64,000 nt of DNA from contig NC_133024.1 in NCBI RefSeq assembly GCF_048771995.1, positions 90,180,501-90,244,500 of the forward strand. The letters are read 5' to 3'. Both the position numbers and the translations under genes were made by a program. The notes beneath the pieces were generated by a model, which searched no databases, had not been told where the DNA came from, and saw nothing but the letters and a program-made list of their open reading frames with translations. The DNA comes from Taeniopygia guttata. Its lineage: Eukaryota; Chordata; Aves; Passeriformes; Estrildidae. Below are positions 10,406 to 25,169 of the stretch, in pieces. Each line of letters opens with the position of its first letter. Position 1 is the first letter of the stretch.

Positions 10406-13400
10406 CTGGGAAAAGAAAGAGAGAGAAAAAACACAAAAGAAAATATTATATAGTGGTTGTTTTTCATTACTTTATTTGATAATAGGAATCTTCAAAGAGA
10501 CAATCATCTCACTTAAAATACAGAGCCTACCAGAGCTGCTTAAAGATTGAGCTGAATTTGAGTTTCCTATGAGCATCAGCAGATTGCTTGCTGGAATCCA
10601 ACCTTCTTTACCACTGCTCAGGTTCTTTACAAACCTAAAAAAAAACCATATAAAAAAGAATTAAAAGTCAGACTTCTTTGTTTGATGCCTTTAAAAGTTT
10701 TGCCCTAAATATGTGCCTTCTAAACACAGTTCTGCGTATAAAAATTTCCAAACACAGATCTGCATACCAAAGTCCATCCTCCCCTTCACGAATCAGTTGA
10801 ACTAGATCTCCACTTTTCACTGTAAATTCTTCAGAAACTCCTTTGTCATAATCAGTCACAACTGTATATTTACCAGGAGTCTAAATGCACACAGAAGAAA
10901 GAAAACAAATTATTTTTGTTGAGTACTTTAAGGTATGTTGCAGCTTTTGTTATATAATTATAATACTTCTCCCTTCTTTCCCATGTACCTACATGCTGAA
11001 GATGGTGAAAATATACACACTGTGGCATTAAAATTCTGCTGATTACATGCAAATTTAACACATTTATTCTCATATCCTGAAAAATATTCAGTGAAATGTT
11101 CCCACTACAACAATTAATTCATATGGCTACAGAAAATAAAACCAAAAGAAACAGAAAACCTGGCAAATCTGCGCCATGGCGTCTGTGTGGAAATCTATTG
11201 ATGTGGTCACTGAACCTGACATCACTTGATTGCATCATGGCACAAGCAGCCACGACTTGCTGGGCTGCAGGTGAGCAAAGGCACAGAGGGACCTCCCCAA
11301 GGTACAAACACCAGGCTGACTTAAGAGAAGGAATTCTTCTCCATTGCCCTGGGAATATTGCCCAGCTGAGAGGGCAGACACTTTCCCTCCTGCAGCTTTA
11401 AAAGCATTCCTGTATCCCACCACACACACTGTGCTGGTAGCACTTCCTTAGCTCCATAGGAAAGCATTTCTGGTTACCAGCTTCATCTCGCCTGCCCCTC
11501 CTCCTCCTTCTTCCTCCGCATCCGATGAATTCAGCGCTTCTTCAGCACTGGACCAGCCGTCATTTTCTTCGGATGCATCAAGAGAATGGGATGGTTTGGC
11601 CCAGCCTCAGAGAAGGAACAGCCAACAGTTAACTTAGCAGCAGTGAGCCACTGACTGGGAGAAATGTTCTTTCTCCCCACTGAAAAGCTCACAAGTGATC
11701 AACATAAACAGGAGAAAAACTGGCACAGGGAGGTTATTACAGTCACTGGGTGAAATTCACTGCTGGTGAAGCTGGCCTGTTTCCATCCAGTAAATGGAGT
11801 TGTGGAAATGCATTGGCAGTGAATTTAACCCTTTAGATTTATATAAAGGGAAGGTAATGGAGAGAATGCAAATTTCCAACTGAAAAGCAAATATATTAAA
11901 ATATTTGTATAATAAACATACATTATACAAAGATAAACGAGGGATAGATAATCTTTTTTTCTTGGGAGGAAGCAGAAGACAGGAATATACACTTTTTGGG
12001 AAGAGGTTGAACACACAGGGTTATCACCCAAAATCTCCTAACCAGCTTACTGGAATAAGGGATAGATAAGCATTGCCTCCTTCACACATTGGAGGCACTG
12101 TCAAAAAATTCCACACAAGTTACAAGCACTCTGTACCTCACCTGACAAGGCAGCCCATTACTTAACAGGGTTCAGGCTGATGCAAGAATACTTAAGTGCT
12201 CTGAACTATCTTGGCGTAAAGTCACTGCACCAAACACCACAACAACATTCTCCTGCCTGTCATTCATTACTTTTTTGCTCTCAGGGTGAAGCATTTAATT
12301 TATTCATAAAGCTGAATCATATCCAGGGTGCATAAAATCCTCTTCCAAATAAAAGTACATTAGGTTTTATTAGTAGGATGTTTTATACTGAGTTCAGCAG
12401 CTGCTAATAAATGTGTTGAGCTTATAATGAAAAAAGTCATAATAAAAGAGACAAGTGTCATAAACAAGCTTTTGTTTCAAGCCAAATAGTATCAACAGTG
12501 AAACTCAATGAAATAAATGAAAGGAAGTACAAACCTCCCATTTTATGTAACTACTAGTTGAATTGAGAAAGCATTTTTGCTTTGCATTGCTCCTGAGACA
12601 TTTGACACACAGCTGGTCATGCCAGTGCATTAGGAAAAACCTGAGCAGCATCAGAATAAAGCCAAAGAAATCATAGAAAGGAATCACACCCAAAGCACAC
12701 CAAATGGAGTGGGACTTTTACCTTGCCTATGCTGCTGAGTGACCTGCACAAGATTGGAGGTACTGACCCATTTGGCCCTGTTGAGGGTTAAGAATGAACT
12801 TCTTTCTGTGAAGAAACTGAGTAATAAATTTCTGCTGTATTCCATGAAAATTTCCTTGGAATCTTACATCTTGTAGTTGTCTTGTTGGACACAGCTGAAA
12901 CCATTTCTGTTATTTCTAAGTTAAGAACAATGCAACAAAAGAAAACTTGGTTTCCTAATTGTCCCAAGCTCTCATTAGAAGCAGTACCAATGGATTGCAC
13001 AAAAGAAAAAGAAAGTGAAATCACTCTAAGTGCCTGTAACCTCATGCTCATTGGGTAACAGCTTGGGTACATTTTGGGTAACAGCTCTTGTTCCTCTGCC
13101 TCTTTCTTTTCTTATATTGTGCTGCTGTGCTAAGAGCAGGCTGGCCTGATCCTGCCATACCAAGGATACTACTCCTCATACAAGCTGGTGCTCTGCAATT
13201 AACAAACCCATTAATCTCCTGCTGGGAAGGGAGGTGATCACTATGGTAGAATTCATATTAGCAAACTATGGGACTGAAATTATGCATGTACATTCAATCT
13301 GTGTGTGTATGTTCTCCAGGGTGGGACTATATCAGAGCTCCCTATAAAGGCAAAGAAAGTAGGAAAAGGGTAGGCAGTCCTGAGAAATTACAAGGTTATT

Positions 13401-16400
13401 CAGAAATTATTTTAGATATAACAATGCCAGGGAAACCAAGAATTCATTAATTGTTTCTCTCCAGAAATAATCTAACAGGTTTCTTCAAAGAGTTATGATC
13501 AGCCTACACCATGTAATTCTGACACTAGTTAATATTCCTTGAGCTCAGCATAAATCAGAGAAATACTGCAGTGAAAGGAAATGAATGGGGACCATGAGCT
13601 CTGCTATGGCCATCACCTGGCGCAGTTTCATCCCGAAATGCCTGGGTCAGCTCCCTGCTTATCCCTCTTTGAGCTGGGCAAGGAGAAGAGATAAAGTGCC
13701 AGAAAAGAGACTGGAAGGTGTAAGACAGAAGGAGGAGTTAGTAGATGTTTTAAATTAATTTAATTGGTTTAGCAGTTTCATAAGGTAAGATGCTTCTTAC
13801 TCTAGATGGGACAGAACACCAAATCAGATAAGCCTGTTCCAAGGACACAATAATTTTTTTGTAAATCAGTAATGATCTAGGACTCTCTTCCTTAGAAAAT
13901 TCTAGCACCTGAGGAAAAGTCCATAAGACACATTTTTCTTTCAGACATTTTGGGCCCTCAGGATTTCAATGGTACCTGGAGATCTCTGAGTTTTGCCTGC
14001 TACCTGCGGAAGAATAACCTTGTAACTCTCATATCCACCCTTGTGGTGTTTCTGCACGTGTCTAGCCCAGGATTACATTGCCTGCTGCTCAGCAAGGGGA
14101 ATCTTGTTGCAGTTTCCCCAGCACAGCAGCTGAGCTTGCACCATTTCCACAGACAAGACAAAGACTTCAGAAACCTGGATGGGAGGTGGGTGGTCAGGAC
14201 TGAAACAGCTTCGCATTTAGACTAATATTTTCTAAAGGAGATAGTGGTGGAAAGAGTTGGGAGGAGAGGGACTGCTCTACTCATCACTCTACTACTCTAG
14301 TTAATTAACCCTAGGGATTTGTGCTCAGACTTTCACCATCAGCCCTGCTGGGTAGGAATGGGTTGTTTATTGAAGTACTTTCCTATTCTCTGCTTTGCTG
14401 TGAGTTGGGATGATAGGAGGGAAATTGCTGCAAAGGGCTCAGTTAAGTCATCTGGGGTTCACAGGGTGGTAAAAGTTGCCAACTATCACCTAAAGAAAGA
14501 TACAACAGGGCTGTGTCTGCAGTAATAAATGCAGATCTAAAACGAAAATTTCTCACAACAGTGATCTGAGTTTTGGAATTTTTTTCTTTTTTAGAAGTTA
14601 AATCCTCTCCACAAGGGCCCTAGTGACAAGGATTCTAACACATGGAAGCAATGGTTGCAGAGTAGCTGGACAGCCCTGTAATGCCATTAAACACATGGCT
14701 TCTGGCTCTTTCTTCAGCAACAGATCTCTTTCCCCTTGTCTTCTAAAAACTAGTTACCCATATGCTACTTTATTTAAACCAAGGTAAAACTGCAACCAGT
14801 TGTACTATCAAAACCAGTATACAGAGATCCACTTGGGAAAACATAGCTGATGCCAATACCCCTGCACACAACAGCATCATACAGGTATTCTCAGCACTCT
14901 GATGTAACATATTACACAAGGAATGTGTAGGTACTTGTGGAGTACAAGATGTGGCATCACTGTACCTCTTAAACCAAAAGGAGTTGGGTCACTCACTACT
15001 TCATGCCGTTTGGCTTTTTTGTCAGGACTGGTAGAAGCTGCAGGAGGATGAATAGGTAAAAAACAAAGAAGAGAGATATTGAAGAATTGGAAAAAAGAGA
15101 ATAGGTGGGTTGCATGCTAAATACCTTTGAGTTTACACTGGAAAACAAGTGGATTTCTGTACTAAAATTTTAGCTGTCACTGGTGCATGGCAGCAGAAGG
15201 AATTAAGTATTTACAAGTAGATATTTGGAGATAAATTCACAAATCTATTTTACAGTAATAGATGAAAATATATGTAAACTTTCCTAAACTGAGTAGACAT
15301 CAACTGAATACAATGAACTTTAATTTCAGAGAAACATTACCAAATTAAGAAATCAATTTTATGTAAATCTAGTTCTACAGTAATACCTGGTCCTGTAAGA
15401 AGGATCATTGGCAATGTCTGGCTTTTAGCAGAAGGAGATGGAGTTTCTGTCAAGGCAAGCATGGAACATTAGTGCTTACCTCAACAGCATTAGATAAACA
15501 ACCCTAGAGTCTCTCCAGAAAGAACTCAAAGGTAATTGGGTTTTAAACAGGCATTCTGGAAAGGTGCTTCTGGAGGAAAAAATACCATGCTGGTGAACAA
15601 GTGCCATCATCTTAATGCAATTCAGACTGTTCAAAGACAGCTCTTCAAAGCAAGAAGTGACTGTACCAGTGTGATTACTTGGCAGGAGGAAGCAAGAAAA
15701 GTCTCAAACACCTTTTGCCTATTTTAGGAAAAAAGAGGCAAAGACCATTTCTGGAAGAATAGGGAAATTCTTACTTATTTTTCTATCCAACAAAACAACA
15801 TTGTCAGACACGTTCTGCTGCAGTTATATATGCTTTGAAAATTTTGTTAGCAAGGATGCAAAAAAAAAAAAAATCCTCTATAAAACCTTCACAGAATCAC
15901 CTTGATTCCTTTTTGCCAAGTACAAGTGTATTTGGGGCAGATCCACTGAAGCTAGGAGCAGGCCAGGTGTCTGGTCAGAACACAACTTCTTCCTCTAGTT
16001 TTTCTACAGAAATGGGGCACTACTATCTCCGTCCTTGGCCTTGACAGTGAGATTGGAGGCACTGGAAACCACACTCCTTCTCTTGCATCTCCACAGACAC
16101 ACTTTTCTCAGCTGCATCTCCCCCTCCCACACTGGAGCTGGCTTCCCTTGAAATCTCCCTGTCAGAGGCACCAACTAAGGAACCTAGCTTGACCTTGGCA
16201 GAACAAGCTAGTGTGTACAGTGAAAACCTATCGCACTACACACACACACAAGGTGATGCTTCAATTACAGCCTTACACAGAAAAGGGTCTAGCCTTATTT
16301 TTAAGTTACCTTTCTGACTTTTGAGGTTAGTAAAGCCCTGCAGTGTAAAGCGCTTTTTTGACAGTACAGAGCATTCTGAGGTAGAGCTAGTGCTGTCTAC

Positions 16401-19400
16401 AAAGGAAGAGAGAGACACAGAAAGAAAAGGGAGAAGGCCATGAAAAGATCAAGGCAAAAGTCATTTGCAGCTACACCAGGGAACCTGCATTTTAGAATGA
16501 AAAGGGACAACTGAAAGTTCAGATACAACACAAGTGTTTGGTTGTTCTTGCTGTGCAAGGGCTTGTACTGCAACTGGTTGAATAAAAAATTTCCATAATG
16601 GGAAAAAAAGAGAAAAAACAGAACAGAACAAAAAATCTCCCTCTTACGTCAAGTAATGCCAATAATTTTTTTCAGAGAAAGAGAACCCTGAGAAGCTGGG
16701 CAGCTTTAAGAGACCTGCTGCAGACTTCTGCCTTGTAACAAGTAGTTCCCACCTGCCTTTGGCTACCACCCATTCAAGGTGGCTTTGAGCCTGTCCCCAC
16801 CGCACACTGGAATGCAGAAACCAATCCCAAGCTAAGGACACGTGGGACCAGCACGGTGTGGGACTGGACAGTGCAATGTGGGCAGCACTTTGTGGTGCCC
16901 TAGGGCTGAAAACAGCAAAGCCTTCCTCGTTCAGGAGTCTTGCTGCCTCCCTGCACTACTGCAGCTACTCTGCTGGTGGATCTGCCTGTGCATCTGCAGT
17001 GCAGGCATGCTCCTTGCAATTAAAGACCACAACGTGTACGGGCAAACTCACCTTTGCCTTTCTCAGGGTACTTTGGTGCTACTGTAGTGCCACAACCTTC
17101 TAGACTTGTGAGATCAGCTTTTTTCTCCTCCATTTTTTTGGTATTTCTGATGTGGTTTCGTGAAGGACTGTTTATTAGAAGAGAATGAAGACAATCAATC
17201 CAATCACAGGCTTTTACATAGAGATATATAGGCTGAAAGCCATTTATTTGTTCCTTCTCAGACTGTTGTTTCCAGGACTGAAAAAGTCATTGGTGATTGT
17301 GCACTTAAAGACCATGGGAACATATGAATGAGAAACAGCTCTCCTGACTAACTGCAATCACATGTACCATGGCAGAGGGAGTTACTGGAAAGGCTCAGGA
17401 CAACTTCCACTCACTTGCAGCTAACAGGCTCCCCCTGAATGTACTAGCAATAAAAGAAGAAAGATAAAGGAATAAACTCTGCCTCCCAGAAGCTCTTAAT
17501 ACAGGAACAAATGAGGGACCTTGCAGTGGATTCCCATCACAACTCCATCTGGGAATGGGATAGAGAAAGACACTCCACAAATACAATGTATCTGGGAAAT
17601 TCTCCCTAAGCAATAGGTAGATGCATAAAAAATGCAGGGCAGAGAGCTACCAATACATATTTGAGCACACACCATTTGGATATGAGCACATGAGCTTATG
17701 GATAGGTATATACACACACATATGAAAAAACAGACCAAGTAGTAAAGGATTAAAGAGAGGTGTCAGGCAAGGGCAGAACAACAGATGGGAAGAGAAGAAT
17801 ATATAGGTATGGAGAAGGATAGAAAAAAGAAAAAACTTCACCCAAAAATTGGGACACTGGAGGAATTAACACATTACTTTGGTTAAAAAAAATAAATTGG
17901 AGTAAAATAACATGAGACAGAGAAAAGATACTGCTGTGAAAAAGACAAAAAGAAGGTAACATGACATTGGAAAAGGAAGAAAAAGTAAAGGAAAAGAACC
18001 GTGAAGGTAGAAAAAGGCTGTTCCATAAAACTCTCTTATCTGTACCATAATGCATATAATCAGCTGCTCAACAAGCAGACACATAATACCACCAGGATTT
18101 TGGCTGGTGCAGAAAATTACATTTCAGTGGCATTCTCTATCAGCTGGCAAAACAAATGCCACTGCTGCTCAGTTGAACAATTCTGGAGATGTATAAACTC
18201 CAGGCTTTACAGCTTTATAGTAGGAAGAGAACTAAACCAAAATCTTGAAACACAAGGACTAGTATTAAGGGGTAGGATCAATGAAGAGCTGGAAATCAGA
18301 TGTATTAGTATATTCACAAGATGATGTGACAACATACTTACCTTGCACAAGATGATGCTGGTAGTGGTAGAGGTAAGCTCTGTGTTTGTTCTAGTGTCCT
18401 GTGCTGACTAGCTTCTGTAATGGAGGAAAGAAAAAGAACTATTAAAATTGATTTGTGTCCTACACAGAGAAGATCTACAGGGCAGGATCTGAAGATCAAA
18501 GAGAAAATAGATTTTAAAAAAATTGACAAATAAAAAAGAGAATCTCCAAGTATTTTACCTCTGCATGCCTGCAGTTGACTTGTTAGCACTTTTCTTATTT
18601 CATTTACCCAAGTGGCTTTAACTTCAGGGGTTGGTGCCTACCCAAAAATAAATACAATCAGCCATCAAGCACAGAATAGTTATAACACAAATAGTAGCAT
18701 GCCAAAGCATAGCCTCAGAGGAATCAGTCAAGAGGGACAAACAAAGCTCCCTCTCCAGTGCTTCTGTGACCAGGAACTGGTTGTAGGAACTGGAAGAGGC
18801 TGAGGCAAAGGCTGTGCATGTGCTGCAGCCAAACCCCATCTCCCAAGCCACCCACTACTCCAGTGACAGCTATAGCAATGGTGTATGCAATATCCTCTGT
18901 GGACACTGTATGATGTGATTACTTTTTTCCCCCAGAAGTCTCTTCCATTGGAATATGATTTAGGTTTTCTTTTTTTCCCCTACATTTACTCGTCACACTC
19001 TATTAGTGATATAACAGGAAAAAAAACTCCAGATCTTCTTAGGGTTAGATTCCTGCTCCTTTTTTTTTTTTTTTTTTTTTAAACGTAGTGCCATGTTATT
19101 TACCTGTACAATGTAAACTTCTTCCCTTGCATTATACCAGATTTCAAATTTTTTTGCATCACCTTTGACATTTTCTGTTATTCCAACTGCAGCCATCTGG
19201 AAGCAAAGAGAACAGAAGCTGACCTACTGCACTGAAATTATGTTAAAAAGAGAAGTGGGAAGCTACTGGTACTCTTTGGTACCTTATTTCTGAAAAGGAA
19301 AACCCCATCTGGCTTCTTGCACTAGGAAAAGAATAGCTAACAATTTGTGATCTGCGTGTTGGAGATGAGATTTAGTTCTTTTTATCAGCCTGGCTACCTT

Positions 19401-22400
19401 GGAGAGAAGGGTTTAGATACATTAGATTGAGACTGACTTGTAAAATGTGGCTTTTAAAATCTGGACCAACAAATGCTTCATGAGTTTTACATTACCTTTC
19501 CCTACGTTTTCTGTGTGATTAATGCAAGTGCCATGCAGCTGGACAGACAGCCACACAAAATAACACAGACCTGCAGCACCAGTCAGGCTTGTCTGAATGA
19601 GTGAAGTCCCCAGTACAATGCTGCAACACAGGTTTGCACAGATAGAACTAGAATATTACTACAGGCTAAGCCCTCAGTACCTTGACCATCAGGACTGATC
19701 AGTGTCTTACATTTAAGGAGTGTTTGTAGCTATAAGAAGGTGCTTTCTCATATCCCTCTCCATTTTCTTCTCGCTTTTTACAGAACAGCACTGCTTTCTC
19801 ATGGAGGAAGAGGTGTCGCTGCATTGGCTTGAAGCGTGCCAAATCTTTCACCTTTGTGTGACCCTTTTTATGATCAGTCCAGACATTGAAGGATCCCTGC
19901 ATTAAAAGCTTGCCCAGCTCATTCAAGTTTCCCTGGAACAAAAAACCAGTGATATTTGTAACTACAGAGATAACATCACATTAAAATACAGACTCTGAGC
20001 AGGTCTTTAGAAGTCTGTTGTTCTCAATAATCTCTCATATCAGTGTTTATGTTGGATTTGGAAATGCAGTGAAGTCAGTGTTGAATTTCTACATATAATT
20101 TTCACTGGCTAGTACTGTTCAGGCAGGATTTTACAGTTGAGAGTACCAGTAGCAGAGGCACAGAGAGCTACACATAGAGAGAGGGAAGCAAAATACATGT
20201 TTGGTTGTTTGGTTTTTCCCTCCAAACTCTGCTCCAAATCTGCTTATGTATTGTTTTGGGTTTTGTTATTTTTTTTGGGAACTGAAAGTTTTGGGTGTAG
20301 TTTTATACAAAGATCAAAGAAAAAACAACTTAGGTAGACAGAGGAAAATATTAGTCATGCAGGAAAACTTCAAAAGATTATAAAGAGATCCCTTTCCCCT
20401 TATTTTCATTACACGATTAAGTTTAAAGGCATGTTTTGTAAAATACACTTTTCATTATTAGTACATAGTGTAGGGTATGCTGTAAATACATCCAAAAAAG
20501 AAATGAAAATAAAGTTAAAAGTAAGCCAAAATACTGGTACTCACATCATAGCCTGTAATGGCTATCTGGTGCATAGAATCATTAACTGCTTTAAGAATGC
20601 CCAGGATAGATGTTAGTGCTTCCTGAAGATCTTCAGCACCTTCACAGTTCTTACTGTACTTCAGCATTTCCTGAGTGCAAGGGAATGACAACACATTTAC
20701 CTAGCTTCTGAAATAGTAGTGACTAGGAATGTTCAAATTTTAACACTGAATTTTAGGCAGAGGAGGTTGGAATGAAATGATCTTTAAGGTCCCTTCTAAC
20801 CAAAACTATCCTATGACTCTGTGATTTTAAAGTTAGCAAAGTGAAGCTTTATACCATATAATCTAGTTAGTTCAATAGTGGCTGGAACTCAATAGATCCT
20901 AAAGATTTACTTCTCATTTCTCCTGCTCATTAGCCAAATATATTTTGTTCATCCAGAGGTTTTGTAAGCTGTATGTAAGAACTTTACAAGACTAAATCTG
21001 CAAACATATTTTTCATCACAATTGCCAAAAAAAAAAAACCAAAACAAAAAAACACCACCAAACCAAACCAACAATCCTTTAACAAAAGGATAGGGTTTTT
21101 TAATTTGTTACTTTTCAAAACAAATCTTAAAACATAGTCAAACTAATTTACTCTTTTAATTATAGCAAGGCCAGGCATGCTAGTAACAGATTTAAACTTA
21201 CTGCATTGGGTATTGTCTACACATTTAAAAAGGAATCCTTCTCTAAAGTGATTATTGGTGAAGCAGCATCTTCCAATTTGATACAGATAAACACAGCAGC
21301 AAGTTCATGTGGAATTCCTCTGACTTCACAGTATGAAAATAAGAATTTACCCATGGGTAGGAAGTTATTTTAAGTAAAAAAAATCTTTATAATTCTCCTC
21401 TTTTTACACAAGACTAAAGGAATTAATTCTTTAAAGGCTGTTAACAGCTCAGTTTTAACTGAAGAGTAAATCTGGTTTGAGGTGAATTTTTAAGCTACTG
21501 TTAAATACAAGAATTGTAACATGTCTTTGTGATAAATATTTCTTATTTCAAACATGGAAAATGTTCTAAAATACTTTAAATAAAGATACTATATTGCTAT
21601 TATTTTGCTCTCTCAGTATAGCATATTTAAGTGAATCACAACAGCATCCTTCATACAAGCACAATACAGTGCTTTCTCTCAAGTGCATTTCCCAGAGTCC
21701 AGAAAGGCAAGTGCCTGCAATATGAGTGGGGTGACTATAACTGAAGTACTTCAGATACTCTATCATCTTTGTTTCAAAATTTTCTTGGACTTTCTGTTTT
21801 CCCCTCATCAGCCTTCTCTTCAGCCACAATCTGAGGGCAAAGGTAGTTACACAAGATGTCTCTGTGTAGTGTTTTCTTATTAGAAGTTTTTTGACTGAAA
21901 GAAAAAAGAACTGAGTTGCAAACTGATGAACAGGGATTTGTGTGTTTCCATTTACACATCTGTTCACTAACTTTTAGGTTTCTCTCCAGCAGGATAAGAG
22001 AAGCAGCTTTCAAAAAAAAAGCAGCATTCTAAAAAAAAAAAATGCTTCACATTATAGTTTAGTAATACTTACCTTTAGCAATAATTGGTATTTGGTTATT
22101 CTTTGAACAGGTTTCAGCAAGTATGAGTCCAAACTGAGCTTGTGGTCGAGTTTCCTTTGACATTCCTGTAATCAGTGTTGGATTTCATCAGGACACTAAT
22201 CAGCATTTGTGCTATTTGCTCTTGAGATATTTCACTAAAAATAAACCAAACAAAAAACCCCAGACCCCAACAAAACAAAAGCCACCATTATTTTAGGGAT
22301 TCAAGCTGGCATAAAGCATACCTGGAAGAATACAGAGTCTGAAAACTGCCTCCACAAACTTTCAGATCGAGGTTTATTTTGACAGTATTTTTCATAAATC

Positions 22401-25138
22401 TGGAAGTCTTCCATCTGGAATTTGGTAGACAAGCAAAAAGTCCATTAATTGTTGTGATTTTAATAGACAAAGTTAATAAATTTTTTTTCATTTTCAATAA
22501 TGCTAGGAAAGAATCCACGACCACCACCAATAATTGAATCCTTATTTTTTGCTTAGGATGCCTCAAGGAATTGCAAAATCACTGATTTTGTAATGGCTAC
22601 TAATTTTCAAAATAAAATATTCCTGTTAATTTTTGCTTTCTGTTGAATATTAAACACATTATGAAGAAGCATGTGTTATATTTACAAATATATTTCGACT
22701 ACAATATGAAAAATATCACCCAGCCATGAGACCCACTGTGTAAATTTTTTAAAAGACTTTGTCCTTTCCCTTTATTTTCTTTTCACAAATGTGCTTTTCA
22801 CTGGGAGTCATACTAAGATAAATCAAGCCGTTTGCTCCCCCTTATTACTTCAAAGATTAAATAGTATGACTTCAGCACTTGCTGAAAGCAAAAGGAAATA
22901 AAGACTGTTGAAAATGTCATAGTAACCACAGATATAAAGGAAAGACCAGGCAGGAAATCAGCAGGCGCAGAAGCATCTCCATCCCTCAGTTTTAGGAAAT
23001 AGCATTTACATGGATGTAGCCAGTAAACAGAAGGGAGAGGGATGGCTCCTCCCAGGAGTTTTAGAGCATCAATAGCTGCACACATTCTTATTTAGCCTTT
23101 AGTATACTACAGGTGAGACTTATTGTTTAGTACATCCCCGATTTAAAAAGTTTATTTTTGTCATAGCTTTGTATTTTTGAAACAAAAATGTTTTGGACTT
23201 ACTCTGTTGAGGTGTACTCTTTAAAGAAAAAAGAAAAGAACAAAACAACAATCCACTAAAGAAATCTAACCAAGTAAACAAACCACTTATAATGATGTGA
23301 AACAATGCAGTGCATGACTCCTTTTCATGCTTTCCTGACTGTCACTTTAAAAAAGTAGTTTTCTTTTAAGAAGATAGTAGTTTTTTTCTAACAAAATCAA
23401 TTGTGCTGCACAGGGGAAAATATCAGTAACTCTCAAATAACATCTACATTCTCAACCTATTACACGTTCAGGATAAACAAAGGGGATGTGGTGGTAATTG
23501 CTACATGAGACTCACTCTCACGTGTTACAGCCCTAAAGAGGTTTGTGAATCAAGTGGCAGCAAAAGACCACACATACCTGGTCCAGAAAGCACCGTCCTA
23601 CTAGCTCTGGGTATTCCACATAGGTTTCTAGTTCTCTCAAGAATATTCTACAAGAAAGAAAATTTTCTTAGTGCACGCATTAAAGAAAGTTGTCATAATG
23701 TTCACAGTCTTGCAATTCGTTTTCTAAACTTTCAGAAACAGAGTTGTAATGCTACAAAACCAAACATAATTCTTGTAGATTGTGTACTTTAAAGTGGATA
23801 GCAAATTAAAATAAATATCCTGATCAATTTCTTTCAGCTTACTGTTGCTGCATCTGAAATCCAATACAGGGCTGGAGAAGGAAGGGGGGGATTTCATTTC
23901 CCTTCCTTATGCATTCAGCAGCAGGATTTGTGCAGTTTAAAGTGTTTGGGTTTTGCCTCCAAATACTACCAAACACCACAAACCAAACAACCCAAAAACC
24001 ACCTTCCCAAAACTAAAAATAAACCCACCCAAAACATACCAAAAAAAAAGTGACAAAACATTCATTCTAGTTTTGCCTGAATAAGTAACAACTAGTTAAT
24101 CAGCTTTGCTCATTTTTATAGATATTTTGCTTTTCCTCTTCTATGCAATAGAATGTTGACATGCCATACAGACAAGTAGAACTCTGTAAGGATCTTTTAG
24201 CAATCTAAAGCAGATTAAAATATGAAGTAGAGAATGTCATCCAAATGTTGTTTTTAGAACCAAATGCAAATCCTCACCTGTTGTGAAAGTGATAAATTTC
24301 TTCCATATTCCCAAACAAGATATCTTTCTTATTTTGCAGTTCTGGTGAAATGAGATGAGCCATTAAGGGGTTGTCCATCTCTGCAGCATAACCCTGCAAC
24401 ACAGGAGAGAGGTGCAATTATTATCTCCCTTAACTTGCAGTACTTCTCTCTCAGAAACCATTAACCTAAAAATCCTCCATTTGCTTCAGTACCAAAAGGA
24501 TCAGCTTTAAATTCCCACATCCTCCACTTGTCATATAAGCACACATTCTCTTGTCTATCTGGCACAGAAAAGGAAACAAGTGGCTTTAGTCCAGGACTGT
24601 TCTCCTTTGGCCTGAGGTCACTACTCTGCATTCTCTCAAAACACTAAATAACCCTAAATTAAAAAACCACTCCAATAAGTCAACCATAAAAATGACAGAA
24701 ATTATCTAACACCTGCATTATAAGCAGATTTCTTAAAATAAATAAATTTCTTAGAATACAGGCATTGAAGGAAGATAATTCTATCTTCTTTAGATTTGGA
24801 TTAGATTTCTCTCTCTTGTGGTATGTTTTTTTTGTTTGGTTTTTAAATTTTTTTAAACACAAAGTGATCCTTGCATTAAGTTACATTGATTATAATAAAC
24901 TACACCAAACAAGCAAACTAAATAATTAAAAGAAAAGATAAGCAAAAGTGCACCTACAATTAAGATTTTTAACATTTTCAACATGTGGTCCAAACTACAA
25001 AAAGTAGAAGAACTAGCTGGTAAAGTCAGCTAACCTGAAGAATTCAAGCATTCGGATAGGACAGAATTTTTTTTTTTTTAAAGAACCCAGAATCAGCCCT
25101 TTTAAAGTCTGAGTATTTGTTCCTCAAACACCACTTAA

Positions 25139-25169
<31 letters not shown>

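Noticed and set aside
21566..21967. 133-codon minus-strand open frame in intron 17/18
   Set aside because: It is on the gene strand, but it matches no part of MCF2L, lacks usable splice sites in frame, and exons 17 and 18 already join in phase.
25137..25161. Poly-A tract as the tail of a processed pseudogene
   Set aside because: No coding similarity was seen in the sequence before it on either strand.
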